A stretch of 64,000 nucleotides of DNA from Hyalangium ruber (GTDB taxonomy: Bacteria > Myxococcota > Myxococcia > Myxococcales > Myxococcaceae): positions 248,001 to 312,000 of the forward strand of contig NZ_JAXIVS010000002.1 of NCBI RefSeq assembly GCF_034259325.1, in the 5' to 3' direction. The notes beneath the pieces were generated by a model. That model saw only the letters and a list, made by a program, of their open reading frames with translations, was not told the origin of the DNA and did no database searches. A program made the position numbers and the translations under genes. Shown piece after piece: positions 18,062 through 26,411 of the stretch (within the stretch, counting starts at the first letter, position 1; each line of letters starts with the position of its first letter).

Positions 18062-18982
18062 TCAGTACCCTTCTTCGCTCTCGCCCTCGTAGCCACCTTC
18101 GTCTCCGTAGCCGCCGGAGTTGCCGGCGGAGACTTCGCTGGCGACCGAGTCGAGGTTGGAGGGCCAGGAGGGGTGCTTGGGCGCGGGGTCCTGCGACGGC
18201 ACGTACACCTCGGCCTGGTTGTCGCCGAGGATGTTCACCCAGGCGAGCACGCGCGTGGTACCCGGAGTGGCCAGGGGGATGCGCACCATGCGGCGCACCT
18301 CGCCAGGAGTGCCCTCGAAGAGGGCGACGTTGAGCGTGGCCACGGTGTGGGCCTTGTCGCCGCTGGGCCAGTAGTTGGTGGCGATCAGGTAGACGCCCTT
18401 GGGCGGGGCGCGGTGGATATAGAGGTAGGGGCCGTAGGCGGGCTGATCGAAGTCGCCGCCCTGCTCGTTGAGGAAGAAGGTGCCACCGCTGGGGCTGGCC
18501 GTGTCGGCCCAGTACACGTGCGCCATCTTCGCGCCGTCGATGGTGCCGCCGGCGTCGCTCTCGCTGGTGGGCTCGTAGATGTGGAGGTCCGTGTAGACGC
18601 CCTCGGTGTCGCTGGTGAGGATGGCCTTCATCGGCACGGGAGGAATCTGCGCGTACGTCGTCACCTGGGCGCGCGCGGTGCCGGCCTTGTTGGTGGCCAT
18701 GACGGTGACGATGTTCTTGCCGCTGGCGGCGGGGAACTTGCGGCTGAAGCGCCCGTTGTGGGTGCGCATCAGGTAGCGGTCTCCGTTGATGGAGACGACG
18801 ACGGGGTCGATGCTGGTGTCGCTGAGGGTGCCCTCCACGAGCATCATCCGATCCACGGTCCAGCCGCCGGTGGGGGCGGTGAGGGTGACCTTGGCCAGCT
18901 TCGTGCCCGAGCCGATGGGGACGCCCGTCTGGCGGGGGTTGCCACTCTGGGTGAGGAGAAGGGCCAGGAGTACAGGCAGCAT
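18062..18982 (-). CDS. yfaP: YfaP-like (DUF2135) exported protein
   Basis: 306 residues from ATG 18982, with GGGAG about 7 bases upstream; a GTG lies one codon earlier. Signal peptide MLPVLLALLLTQS. The N-terminal half is an Ig-like beta domain (WTVDRMMLVEGTLSD...NGRFSRKFPAASGKN), found in proteins that bind or decorate cell-surface partners. The C-terminal half is DUF2135: VYTDLHIYEPTSE, then GYDE-like acidic/aromatic strands, YLIATNYWPSG and RVLAWVNILGDN. The last ~25 residues are a Gly/Glu/Tyr-rich acidic tail. It is the first gene of the yfa operon and so probably the one behind its promoter. Family function is not established; a periplasmic binding or assembly role for the alpha-2-macroglobulin is inferred from conserved linkage. 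Confidence 0.9.
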   Translation of the reverse strand: MLPVLLALLLTQSGNPRQTGVPIGSGTKLAKVTLTAPTGGWTVDRMMLVEGTLSDTSIDPVVVSINGDRYLMRTHNGRFSRKFPAASGKNIVTVMATNKAGTARAQVTTYAQIPPVPMKAILTSDTEGVYTDLHIYEPTSESDAGGTIDGAKMAHVYWADTASPSGGTFFLNEQGGDFDQPAYGPYLYIHRAPPKGVYLIATNYWPSGDKAHTVATLNVALFEGTPGEVRRMVRIPLATPGTTRVLAWVNILGDNQAEVYVPSQDPAPKHPSWPSNLDSVASEVSAGNSGGYGDEGGYEGESEEGY

Positions 18983-19092
18983 CACGGGACTCCCCTGGAG
19001 GGGTTGGGACAGCGATGGATGTCGGCGGGACGACAGCGTGCGGCAGCAGGGCGCCTCATTTCAAGCCGCCTGCCGACCCGGACGTGGGGTGC

Positions 19093-19113
19093 AAAAGTGC
19101 CACACTTGTGGCA
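19093..19113 (-). terminator. Stem-loop after the immunity gene / upstream of yfaP
   Basis: Perfect 6-bp inverted repeat TGCCAC (19098-19103) and GTGGCA (19108-19113) with a 4-base loop. Read on the minus strand it is followed by CTTTTGC, a short T-run, and lies 15 bases past the immunity gene stop, so a terminator is likely. It also sits ~110 bases upstream of yfaP, so an operator role is possible. Confidence 0.4.
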
Positions 19114-19127
19114 TGGCCCGGAAAGCT

Positions 19128-19868
19128 TCAGGAGGGCAGGGGCTTCAGCAGTCCTGCCCTGTCCAGCAATTCATGCACGCGGCGGCCCAGGGCGATGTGC
19201 TCGGGGTTGGAGGCGGTGAAGCGCTCGGGGGTGAGGATGACGAGCATGCCGAGTTCACCCACCGGTTCAATTCGTACAGGGGCGGGAAGGGGCGGCACGG
19301 TGCCTCGGCGGTGCGCAAGGTACGTCACCCAGCCCACGTCCGAAGTTCGTTCATCGCCGCGGGGCACAAGCTCCATGAGCGCACGGTTGGTGTTGACCAC
19401 GCCCCAGTCTGGGTCCCAGGCAATAACCATGGAGGTGAGCACCTGAATGAGCGTTGGGAGGCTCAGCATCCGCTCCACGGCCTCTCCCTGGCTGGGCAGC
19501 TCCACGATGCACGTGTTGCTGATCTCCTCTGAGAAGACGCCGCAGTTGATACTCAGCTTCGCCGCCTTGGCATCAGGCAGTTGGTTCCAGACGTCAAGGC
19601 TAAAGCCAAGAGCCTCGATCACCCGCTCGTGGAGATCCGTCCGATTCCTGCCGCGCAGGAACAACTCCTCCAGCGCTCCACGGTCATTTGTCCGCACCAG
19701 ATGGCCCGGCGTGCCGCGCGGCACTCGGCCGCTGCGATACCACTGTCCGAGAGAGACATCACACCGCGCCAGCATGTGGAAGAAGAGCTCCGCGCGCCGG
19801 GAGCACTCTCCGACTTCTTCACGTCGAGCGCCCCAATAAGCCCCCAGGTAGTAGGTCTCTTCCAACAT
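19128..19868 (-). CDS. Imm52-like immunity protein
   Basis: 246 residues, cytosolic (no signal peptide or helices). The N-terminus MLEETYYLGAYWGARREEVGECSRRAELFFHMLARCD matches what I remember of the Imm52 immunity family common in myxobacteria. A conserved W-Y-R-S-G-R segment follows. The ATG at 19868 has GAGGAG about 9 bases upstream and begins 13 bases after the toxin stop, so toxin and immunity are co-transcribed with the toxin first. Imm52 proteins are described as partners of Tox-REase-5 nuclease toxins, consistent with the toxin C-terminus here. Expected role: bind and neutralise the cognate toxin in the cytoplasm of self and sibling cells. Confidence 0.85.
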   Translation of the reverse strand: MLEETYYLGAYWGARREEVGECSRRAELFFHMLARCDVSLGQWYRSGRVPRGTPGHLVRTNDRGALEELFLRGRNRTDLHERVIEALGFSLDVWNQLPDAKAAKLSINCGVFSEEISNTCIVELPSQGEAVERMLSLPTLIQVLTSMVIAWDPDWGVVNTNRALMELVPRGDERTSDVGWVTYLAHRRGTVPPLPAPVRIEPVGELGMLVILTPERFTASNPEHIALGRRVHELLDRAGLLKPLPS

Positions 19869-19881
19869 GGCGCTTCACTCC

Positions 19882-21432
19882 TCAGGGCACCGGCGGCGTG
19901 TAGAGAACCTCGATGCCTGAGATGCGCTCCCGCCTGAAATGGTACCGGAGGATATCGACCATCTCCTGCTCGGCAACATGCCACTCGACTGGCAGGCCAC
20001 GTCTGGCTTCCGACTGCCTCTTGGCCTGGTTGAGCAACCCCTGGAACTCCCCTGAGTTCCTGTACCAATATTCGGGCTGCCCGCCCTTCTCGAATAACTT
20101 GAGGTAGCCAGGGGCCTTGGCTTCCTTCAGCACGCCCTGTCTGAAGCCGTCGTACTCCACACGCTCGATGTAATAGAGTTCATCCGCGGAGCGACCGGTG
20201 ATCTGCTCCTGGTAGCGCCGAGCGCGCTCGGAGCCCGAGAACTTCTTGTGCTTCCACTCTCCAGGTCCGCCCGCCGCTGAGGATGCGCCACCCTTCTTCG
20301 GGGCTTTCTCAGACCCCATGAGGACATAGACAGCCCCTGCCCCCGTTCCGAGCACCGCTGCCGTACTCCCCCCAGGTACCGCTACCTGCTCGATCGTTAA
20401 TACGCCTTCGGCGTTGAGTGCCAGCACGGGCAGCTTCGCCCCCGCGGTGCTGACCCTCGTCGAGGCGCCAGCCGCGCTCCCGTACAGCATGACCAGATGC
20501 GTCGACAGCCGTGCCGCCTCGCGAATCTGCTCCTGCAACGGCCGCGTTCCATACCGAGCGAAGTACTCAGGGGAAGAGAGGAGGAGGCCCGCCACGGCGG
20601 AGGGCAACTGGGCCAGTCCCTCCACGCCACGGATGGGGTCGGTCACCAAGCCCGCCAGCCCCACCACCATCTCCTCCAATGCATCCTCAGCCCCGTCCAG
20701 CGCGGCGTTGAACCAGTCGCGTTCCAGCGCCAACTCGCCCACTGCCGGCTGGGGCAAGAGTTGAAGCGCTTCATCCACCGCGTGGAAAACTCCGCCCCGA
20801 TCCCGATAGAAGGCTCCCACCTCATAGGGGCCTGCCATCAGTCGACCCTCGCGCAGCACCAGTCGCCCCATGCCCTGTAAGGGCCGACCGCTCAACGTCC
20901 CTGTCAGGTAGCCATCCGGGCGCATCACCACCAGGAAGCGGAAGCGCTGGGTGCGCTGCACCAGCTCCTCGTAGGACACGTCCTCCCCTGTAGTGAGCAC
21001 TTGGCGCAGCAACACGACCAGCGTGCGCCTGGGGCCAAAGTGCTTCACCGACGCTTGCGTGCGCGCCAGTGACTCCCACAGCGCTTGTGCGTCCTCAACC
21101 TCCAGTTCCTCTCCCGCCTCATGCCGAGCTCCCGCCTCCAGGCCCGCCGCCTCCTGCAGCACCTGAAACTCGTCCTTCTTCTCACCGAAGAGATCGAAGA
21201 CAGTGCCGCCGCTTCCTGCCCTCGGCGCGTTATCAGGAGCACGGTCCTGTCGAAGTTCGCCCAGGCGGCCCCGCCGATAGGCTCCAGGCTCATGAACAGC
21301 ATTGCCCGTGGCGCAGCCGACGAGCCCCATCAGCACCACCAGCGCCACCCACCCGCACCGGGGCCACCTCTCCTCATGGGGTGGGATCACCCATGACGGG
21401 CATTGCGTTGCCCGAGATCCGATCGTCGCCAT
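19882..21432 (-). CDS. SitA-like lipoprotein polymorphic toxin with C-terminal Tox-REase-5 domain
   Basis: 516 residues. ATG 21432 has a strong GGAGGAG seven bases upstream. A long polar N-region precedes the lipoprotein signal WVALVVLMGLVGC, lipid Cys at 40. Residues ~90-360 form a conserved-looking myxobacterial toxin scaffold (FGPRRTLVVLLRQVL, LVVMRPDGYLTG, SSPEYFARY) that ends in a hydrophobic Gly/Ala-rich stretch. After a variable hinge (~375-388) the C-terminal ~125 residues read as Tox-REase-5 (EWKHKKFSGSERARRYQEQ, YIERVEYDGFR, VEWHVAEQEMVDILRY), a restriction-endonuclease-fold nuclease. Myxococcus SitA toxins are lipoproteins moved between kin by TraA/B outer-membrane exchange; that delivery route is inferred here. 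The immunity gene follows 13 bases downstream. The family number of the Sit toxin is not assigned. Confidence 0.85.
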   Translation of the reverse strand: MATIGSRATQCPSWVIPPHEERWPRCGWVALVVLMGLVGCATGNAVHEPGAYRRGRLGELRQDRAPDNAPRAGSGGTVFDLFGEKKDEFQVLQEAAGLEAGARHEAGEELEVEDAQALWESLARTQASVKHFGPRRTLVVLLRQVLTTGEDVSYEELVQRTQRFRFLVVMRPDGYLTGTLSGRPLQGMGRLVLREGRLMAGPYEVGAFYRDRGGVFHAVDEALQLLPQPAVGELALERDWFNAALDGAEDALEEMVVGLAGLVTDPIRGVEGLAQLPSAVAGLLLSSPEYFARYGTRPLQEQIREAARLSTHLVMLYGSAAGASTRVSTAGAKLPVLALNAEGVLTIEQVAVPGGSTAAVLGTGAGAVYVLMGSEKAPKKGGASSAAGGPGEWKHKKFSGSERARRYQEQITGRSADELYYIERVEYDGFRQGVLKEAKAPGYLKLFEKGGQPEYWYRNSGEFQGLLNQAKRQSEARRGLPVEWHVAEQEMVDILRYHFRRERISGIEVLYTPPVP

Positions 21433-21641
21433 CTGTCTCCTCCCCCACCGGAGTCTTCCACGAGCAGGACTCCGCCGTGGAGCCGCAAGCCTCCCTGGCC
21501 TTCATTCCACCCACGCCAACCAGCCGCTAAGCGGCGTGCGCCGAGCCGTGGTGCTCTCCATGGTCCAGGGGCTGCCGCTGCTGGGGCTCTGGCTCTTCTT
21601 TCGCGAGGGCTTCCGCACGCGCGCGTAGCACCTCCCACGTC

Positions 21642-23942
21642 TCAGGCCCGGGCGATCCGAGGGCTCTCCGCCTCCTCCACCGGTACGCTGAAGCGGAACG
21701 TCGTGCCCTCGCCCGGCGTGCTCTCCACCCAGAGCCGCCCGCCGTGCGCCTCGATGATCTGCCGGCTCAGGTGCAGCCCCAGCCCTACCACCCCTGAGTA
21801 GCCATCCGCCCCCGGCGGCAAGGGCTCGTAGAGCGGCTCGAAGACATGAGGCTGGCGCTCGAGCGGAATGCCCGGCCCGTGGTCCCGCACCGAGAGCACC
21901 GCCTCACCCCGCAGGCCATAAAGCCGCACCTCGATAGCCCCCTCGGGCGGCGAGTAGCGCAGGGCGTTCTCCAGCAGGTGCATCACCACCTCTCCCATGC
22001 GCTGGCGATCGGCGTTCAGCAGGCACGTGCCGCTCACCTCGAAGTCGATCGGATGCTCCGTGGTCCGCGAGAGGCTCTCGATGCGCTCCTCCACCAGCGT
22101 CCTCAGATCGAACCGCTCGCGCTCCAGCCTTGGCAGCCCGGGCGCCATCCACACCGCCGCCAGCAGATGCTCCACCAGCCGGCCGAGCCTCCGCGTGCTG
22201 CGCATGATGGCCGACAGCCCCTTCTGCTTCCGCAGCGAGCCCGGCTCCATCCGCTCGAGGATCTCCGCCCACGTGTGGATGGTCGTCACCGGCGTGCGCA
22301 GCTCGTGGGCCGCCGCCGACATGAACTCCTCGCGCAGCCGCAGCGCCTCGCGCACCTCCTGGAACAGGCGCGCCTTCTCGATGGCCACCGCGAACAACTG
22401 ACCCACCGTGGCGTGGAACTCTCGCTCCCGAGCGGAGACGACACGCGGAGCGTACGTGAGGCACGTCATCACCCCCACCAGGTGCCCCCGCGAGTGCAGC
22501 GGCACCGACACCATGCCCCGGAAGCCCTCCTCCAGCGCCAGCGCCCGCGCCAACACCGGCGTGTCCTCCGACAGCACGTTCTCCACCACCTGGATGGCCT
22601 CGCGCCGCGCGGCCTGGGACGTGAGCAGCGGCTCGTCGAAGGAGAGCTGGTGCAGGCGCTCCCGAAGCCCCGGCATCAGCCCATGGGAGGCCGCCAGGGT
22701 GAGCTGTCGCTGCTCCGGCCGGGCCAGCCACAACCCCACCGCGTCCACCCCCAGCGCGTGGAGGCTCTGCTCGATGGCCACGTGGGCGATCCGATCCAGC
22801 TCCACCTCGCGGACCAGCGCCTGGCCGATGCGCGAGAGCGCCAACTCCCGCTCGAGCAGCCGCGCCACGTCCGCCTCCCTCCGGGCGATGCGCGCCGCCA
22901 TCTCGTTGAAGGCTCCGCCCAGCTCCTCCAGCTCGTCTCCCGAGGAGATCCACACCCGCTGCTGCATCTCACCCCGTCCCAGCGCCTGCGCGACGGACTG
23001 GAGCTGCCGCACCGGGCGGGCATGCATGCGGGCCAGCACCGCCGACATCAGGGTGCTCAACAGCAGGATGCCGACGAACACGGTGAGCTGCGTGCGCAGC
23101 GAGCCGTAGAGCGGCGCCAGGGCGACCTCGCGCGGCGTCGTCACCCCCACCACCCACCCATACTTGGGGATGGGGACGAAGGCTCCCAGCGAGGCGTCCT
23201 TGCTCAGCGGGCTCACGAACTGGTCGAGCTGCACGGGTGTGCCGGCCAGCGCCGCCTGCAGCGGCTCGAACGGAAGGAAGGCTCCGCTCTGCGAGTAGGG
23301 CAGCTCGGGGTAGCCCGTGTGGAAGGCCAGCCGGCCCGAGGGGTCCGTCAGGAAGATCGCCTGCCCAGGCTGGAGCCAGGAGCCCAGGTAGCGCTGCTCC
23401 AGGAGCGCCGTTTGGAGCACCACGTTGACGACACCCACGGGCCGCTCCTCGGGGCCGCGAATGGGCACGGAGACGAGCACGGCGGTGCGAATGGGGCGCC
23501 GCAGCTCGATGACCTGGGAGATGACCGGCGTATTGGTGGCCATCACCTTCTGGAAGTACGGACGGTCGCCGATCCGCAAGCGCGGCTCCGGAGGCTCGCT
23601 CGGATCACCCCACCCCCGGTTGACACCCTCGGCGTCGTAGACCCCGATCGCGTCATAGCGGGGGTTGTGCTCCTTCAACCGCTGCAGGTGCGCGTCCAGC
23701 CGCCACGGGTCCAGGGTCTGGACCACGGGATCATTGGCCAGGGTCCATCCCAGATCGATCGCGGCATCGAAGGTCTCCGCCACCTGCGCGGAGACGGCCT
23801 GCGCCGTGAGGCTCTGCGCCTCGAGGATGGTGTGCTGCGTCCTTCGCACCCCCGACAGGAAGTCGAAGCCCAGCAGCGCCAGCACCGGCAAGAGCACGGC
23901 GAGGAACGCAAGCAGCAGCTTGAAATGGAAACGCAGACGCAT
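21642..23942 (-). CDS. Cache-HAMP-GAF sensor histidine kinase
   Basis: 766 residues from ATG 23942. Domain order: first membrane helix (LLLAFLAVLLPVLALLGF), periplasmic double-Cache sensor (~35-275, with YDAIGVYDAEGVN and VPIPKYGWVVGV), second helix (LTVFVGILLLSTLMSAVL), HAMP (MHARPVRQLQSVAQALGRGEM), GAF (~375-520, starting ERELALSRIGQALVREVELD), HisKA with AAHELRTPVTTIH, and HATPase with N box LLENALRYSPPEG, DHGPGIPLERQP and VGLGLHLS. An extracytoplasmic small-molecule signal is expected. No response regulator is adjacent. The start is uncertain: a TTG frame reaches 23984, but the ATG sits directly before the signal-anchor helix. No clear Shine-Dalgarno is visible. Confidence 0.9.
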   Translation of the reverse strand: MRLRFHFKLLLAFLAVLLPVLALLGFDFLSGVRRTQHTILEAQSLTAQAVSAQVAETFDAAIDLGWTLANDPVVQTLDPWRLDAHLQRLKEHNPRYDAIGVYDAEGVNRGWGDPSEPPEPRLRIGDRPYFQKVMATNTPVISQVIELRRPIRTAVLVSVPIRGPEERPVGVVNVVLQTALLEQRYLGSWLQPGQAIFLTDPSGRLAFHTGYPELPYSQSGAFLPFEPLQAALAGTPVQLDQFVSPLSKDASLGAFVPIPKYGWVVGVTTPREVALAPLYGSLRTQLTVFVGILLLSTLMSAVLARMHARPVRQLQSVAQALGRGEMQQRVWISSGDELEELGGAFNEMAARIARREADVARLLERELALSRIGQALVREVELDRIAHVAIEQSLHALGVDAVGLWLARPEQRQLTLAASHGLMPGLRERLHQLSFDEPLLTSQAARREAIQVVENVLSEDTPVLARALALEEGFRGMVSVPLHSRGHLVGVMTCLTYAPRVVSAREREFHATVGQLFAVAIEKARLFQEVREALRLREEFMSAAAHELRTPVTTIHTWAEILERMEPGSLRKQKGLSAIMRSTRRLGRLVEHLLAAVWMAPGLPRLERERFDLRTLVEERIESLSRTTEHPIDFEVSGTCLLNADRQRMGEVVMHLLENALRYSPPEGAIEVRLYGLRGEAVLSVRDHGPGIPLERQPHVFEPLYEPLPPGADGYSGVVGLGLHLSRQIIEAHGGRLWVESTPGEGTTFRFSVPVEEAESPRIARA

Positions 23943-24004
23943 GGCCGCCCAAGGGGGCGTGCGCCCCCACTTTCCCACTTTCAACCCGGGTGGGTTGCCC
24001 CCTC

Positions 24005-24066
24005 TGCCGCCCGCTCCTGCAAGGGCGAGCGTCGAGGCAAGCCCTCGACCGAGGAGCGGGTGGGCA
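24005..24066 (-). terminator. Nested inverted repeat downstream of the small secreted-protein gene
   Basis: Outer arms CCCGCTCCT (24010-24018) and AGGAGCGGG (24052-24060) are perfect and extend imperfectly with CTGCC/GGCAG. An inner pair, GTCGAGG (24031-24037) and CCTCGAC (24043-24049), makes a second hairpin. The structure starts 12 bases past the stop of the minus-strand gene ending at 24078. No T-run follows, so it may be a structured 3' end rather than a simple intrinsic terminator. Confidence 0.4.
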
Positions 24067-24077
24067 GGCCAGCGCGG

Positions 24078-24635
24078 CTACTTCTTGGGCGCGGGCGGAG
24101 CGGGGTCCGCCTCGAAGGCGCGCAGCGTCCAGAAGGAGCCGGTGTGGTAGCCGGGCAGGTTCTGGGGGTTGAAGATGCTCGCGCTCGTCATGATGCCGCC
24201 CGCGTACTTCGCGGGGAACTCCGTCAGCTTCAGCACGCAGCTGGCGAGCACCACGCCCGCGCGCGGCACCGTGTTGCTCGACACCATGCACTTGCCCACC
24301 GCCGTGAAGCGGCCCTCGGGCAGCGTGAAGCGCGCGTAGAAGTCCACCAGCGAGCCCTCGGTGAAGGTGCGGTCGGTGATGCGCGCGCACGCCAGCCCCG
24401 TGCCCACCTTCTTCTCCCCCGCGAGCAGCACCTTGCCGTCCGCGCCGTGCTTCTCCGCCACCAGCACCTCGGCCGGCAGCCGCACGTTCACCTCGAACGG
24501 CGCCACCTTGCAGCCCTCGGGGTCCTCCGCCTTGGCGGACTCCTGGCTGCGGAACTGGAACACCACCTCCCCGGCCGAAGCGACACCGGGAAGCACGTGG
24601 ACGAACGCAACGAGCACCACCGCCAGCCGCGACAT
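24078..24635 (-). CDS. Small secreted hypothetical protein
   Basis: 185 residues from ATG 24635, chosen because it immediately precedes the signal peptide (MSRLAVVLVAFVHVLPGVASA); the frame extends to 24674, which would overlap the previous gene. The mature protein is beta-rich and has four Cys (EGCKVAP, LACARI, GKCMVS, LASCVL), suggesting two disulfides in the periplasm or outside. A C-terminal Pro/Lys tail ends the chain. I recognise no family. Last gene of a three-gene set with a KASIII-like synthase and a DUF2378 protein, starting 19 bases after the latter's stop. Confidence 0.75.
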   Translation of the reverse strand: MSRLAVVLVAFVHVLPGVASAGEVVFQFRSQESAKAEDPEGCKVAPFEVNVRLPAEVLVAEKHGADGKVLLAGEKKVGTGLACARITDRTFTEGSLVDFYARFTLPEGRFTAVGKCMVSSNTVPRAGVVLASCVLKLTEFPAKYAGGIMTSASIFNPQNLPGYHTGSFWTLRAFEADPAPPAPKK

Positions 24636-24654
24636 GGATGAAGGCCTCACGCAC

Positions 24655-25275
24655 CTACTCCCAGGAGAACTCATATTCGCTGTCGAGCAACCCGGTGGAC
24701 TGACCCTGGACGTGGATCGTCTTGGCCCCCGCCGCCAGCAGCGTGCCGCGCAGCGTGCCCTCGTGGTAGGCGGGCGGCATGAAGTCGTGCTTGATGACCA
24801 TGCGCCCCCGCTGCCCGTCGCACACCAGCGTCCGCTCGCCGTAGCTCACCGCGGCGCGGTAGCTCGAGGGCACCTGGGCGAGCACGCGCTTCACGCTGCC
24901 GCCCGCCAGCACCAGCACCGTCTTGCCCGCCATCGAGGTGAGGAAGTCGCGCGAGGACTGCTCCCCCACCCAGCGCAGCGTCGCCTCGCAACCTCCGAGC
25001 CGCGGCCCCACGTGCCGCACCGCCGTCAGGCACAGCTTCAGGAAGCTCGCCACCGGGTAGCGAAAGAAGTCCACGTGCTTGCGGCGCTCCCCGGTGGACT
25101 GGTGGCACAGCCGCGCCACCTCCTCCCCCGCCAACGAGCGCACCACCTCCAGCGCGCCGTTGAAGAACATGCCCCGCGCGGTGTCATCGGGCATGGCGAG
25201 CGCCATGTTCCGCTCGAGGTGCGCCTCGGTGTTGAGGCCCGCTCCCATCTCCGTGGCCTGACTCTGTACGTGCAT
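24655..25275 (-). CDS. TIGR02265/DUF2378 family protein
   Basis: 206 residues, ATG 25275 with AGGAGG about 10 bases upstream. It matches the Myxococcus-specific paralogous family TIGR02265/DUF2378 in length and in the pattern ARGMFFNGALEVVRSL ... HVDFFRYPVASFLKLCLTAVRHVGPRLGG, followed by a beta-rich C-terminal half ending in a GLLDSEYEFSW motif. No catalytic residues, signal peptide or helices are visible. Members are numerous in myxobacteria, and I know of no assigned function. It follows the KASIII-like gene by 35 bases. A longer frame to 26106 exists on this strand, but that part overlaps the KASIII gene out of frame and reads as noise. Confidence 0.8.
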   Translation of the reverse strand: MHVQSQATEMGAGLNTEAHLERNMALAMPDDTARGMFFNGALEVVRSLAGEEVARLCHQSTGERRKHVDFFRYPVASFLKLCLTAVRHVGPRLGGCEATLRWVGEQSSRDFLTSMAGKTVLVLAGGSVKRVLAQVPSSYRAAVSYGERTLVCDGQRGRMVIKHDFMPPAYHEGTLRGTLLAAGAKTIHVQGQSTGLLDSEYEFSWE

Positions 25276-25310
25276 GGCGGTCTTCCTCCTGCGGGAGAAA
25301 ACGAGAGCTG

Positions 25311-26405
25311 CTACAGCCGAACCAACTGCGCGCCGTAATGGACGTTGGCGCCGACGGCGGCCACCATCACCAGGTCGCCGCTGCCCAGACGCACCCGGCC
25401 CGCCTCCAGGTCCTCGGCGAGCAGGATCAACATGCCCGCCGCGGAGGTGTTGCCGTAGTGGTGGACGTTCATCGCCACGCGCTCGGCCGGCAGGCCCACC
25501 TTCTGGACGAAGTGATCCATCAGCCGCTTGTTGGGCTGGTGGAAGTAATAGCGCTTCACCTCGGAGCGCAGCGCCGGGTGCTCGGCCAGCGCCCCCTCGA
25601 TGCAGCGGCGCATGTAGATGGAGTAGCTCTCGGCCACCTTCAGCCCATCCACCACGAAGGCCATGTCCCCCGGGCGCGCGCGCCCCTGGTGCGCCAGCCG
25701 CATCATCCCGCCCCCGCGCCGCAGCACCAGCTCGCTGTGCGCGTTGCCGGACATGCTCCGGAGGATGCCCTGGCCCTCCTCGCCGTCGGCGCGCAGCACC
25801 ACCGCGCCCGCCCCATCGCCGAACACGTACGCGGACAGGTACGCGTTGAGCGGCTTGCGGCCCGGCGCCGGCACCACCTCGCTGGTGTACACCTCGCGGT
25901 TGAGCTGCGGCGACAGCAGCGAGGAGGCCACCACCGCCACCGTCTTGAAGCGCCCGCTCTCCATCATCTTGCTGGCCATGTCGATGATGTACGGCGTGCC
26001 GCCGCACCCATCGTCCACCACCAGCGCGAAGGTGTCCGAGCGGCACCCCAGGCGCCGGTGCAGCAGCATGGCGTCGTGGTTGAAGTTCAGCTCGTCCGGC
26101 GTACACGTCACCACGAAGAGCGCGTCCAGCTCGCGCCCCTCCACCCCCGCCTGCGTCAGCGCCCGCCGCAGGGCGATTTCACACATGTCCGTGCTGGTGG
26201 CCGGGTACACCGGCAGGTCATCGTCCGGCGGCGGAATGGCATTACCCTGTGCGTCGATCTCCCACAGGTAGCGCCGCTCGAGGATGCCGGTCTTCTCCAG
26301 GATGTGTTCAGCAGTCCACCCCGGGAACGCCTTGGCGATGCGCTCATTGCTGATGGACCGGGATGGGACGAAGGCGCCAGCTCCTGCAAACCGGACAGTC
26401 GGCAT
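25311..26405 (-). CDS. 3-oxoacyl-ACP synthase III-like (KASIII/FabH-fold) condensing enzyme
   Basis: 364 residues. The thiolase-fold catalytic triad is present: Cys ~134 in DDGCGGTPY, His ~289 in HQPNKRL and Asn ~319 in HHYGNTSAAG. Other family marks are GIERR-like GILERRYLW and the VFGDGAGAVVL motif. It is longer than typical FabH (~320), so it could serve a specialised acyl-condensing pathway rather than housekeeping fatty-acid initiation. The start is uncertain between ATG 26405 and ATG 26411. I prefer 26405, where PTVRFAGAGAFVP begins the fold. It leads a three-gene set with a DUF2378 protein and a secreted protein; no acyl carrier protein gene is nearby. Confidence 0.85.
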   Translation of the reverse strand: MPTVRFAGAGAFVPSRSISNERIAKAFPGWTAEHILEKTGILERRYLWEIDAQGNAIPPPDDDLPVYPATSTDMCEIALRRALTQAGVEGRELDALFVVTCTPDELNFNHDAMLLHRRLGCRSDTFALVVDDGCGGTPYIIDMASKMMESGRFKTVAVVASSLLSPQLNREVYTSEVVPAPGRKPLNAYLSAYVFGDGAGAVVLRADGEEGQGILRSMSGNAHSELVLRRGGGMMRLAHQGRARPGDMAFVVDGLKVAESYSIYMRRCIEGALAEHPALRSEVKRYYFHQPNKRLMDHFVQKVGLPAERVAMNVHHYGNTSAAGMLILLAEDLEAGRVRLGSGDLVMVAAVGANVHYGAQLVRL

Positions 26406-26411
26406 AAGCAT

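Noticed and set aside
21302-21628. Plus-strand open frame ending in a hydrophobic WLFFREGFRTRA segment
   Set aside because: Mostly antisense to the toxin gene; the hydrophobic end is short, lacks a start and Shine-Dalgarno, and has no recognisable family. Possibly a degraded remnant, but nothing supports a gene.
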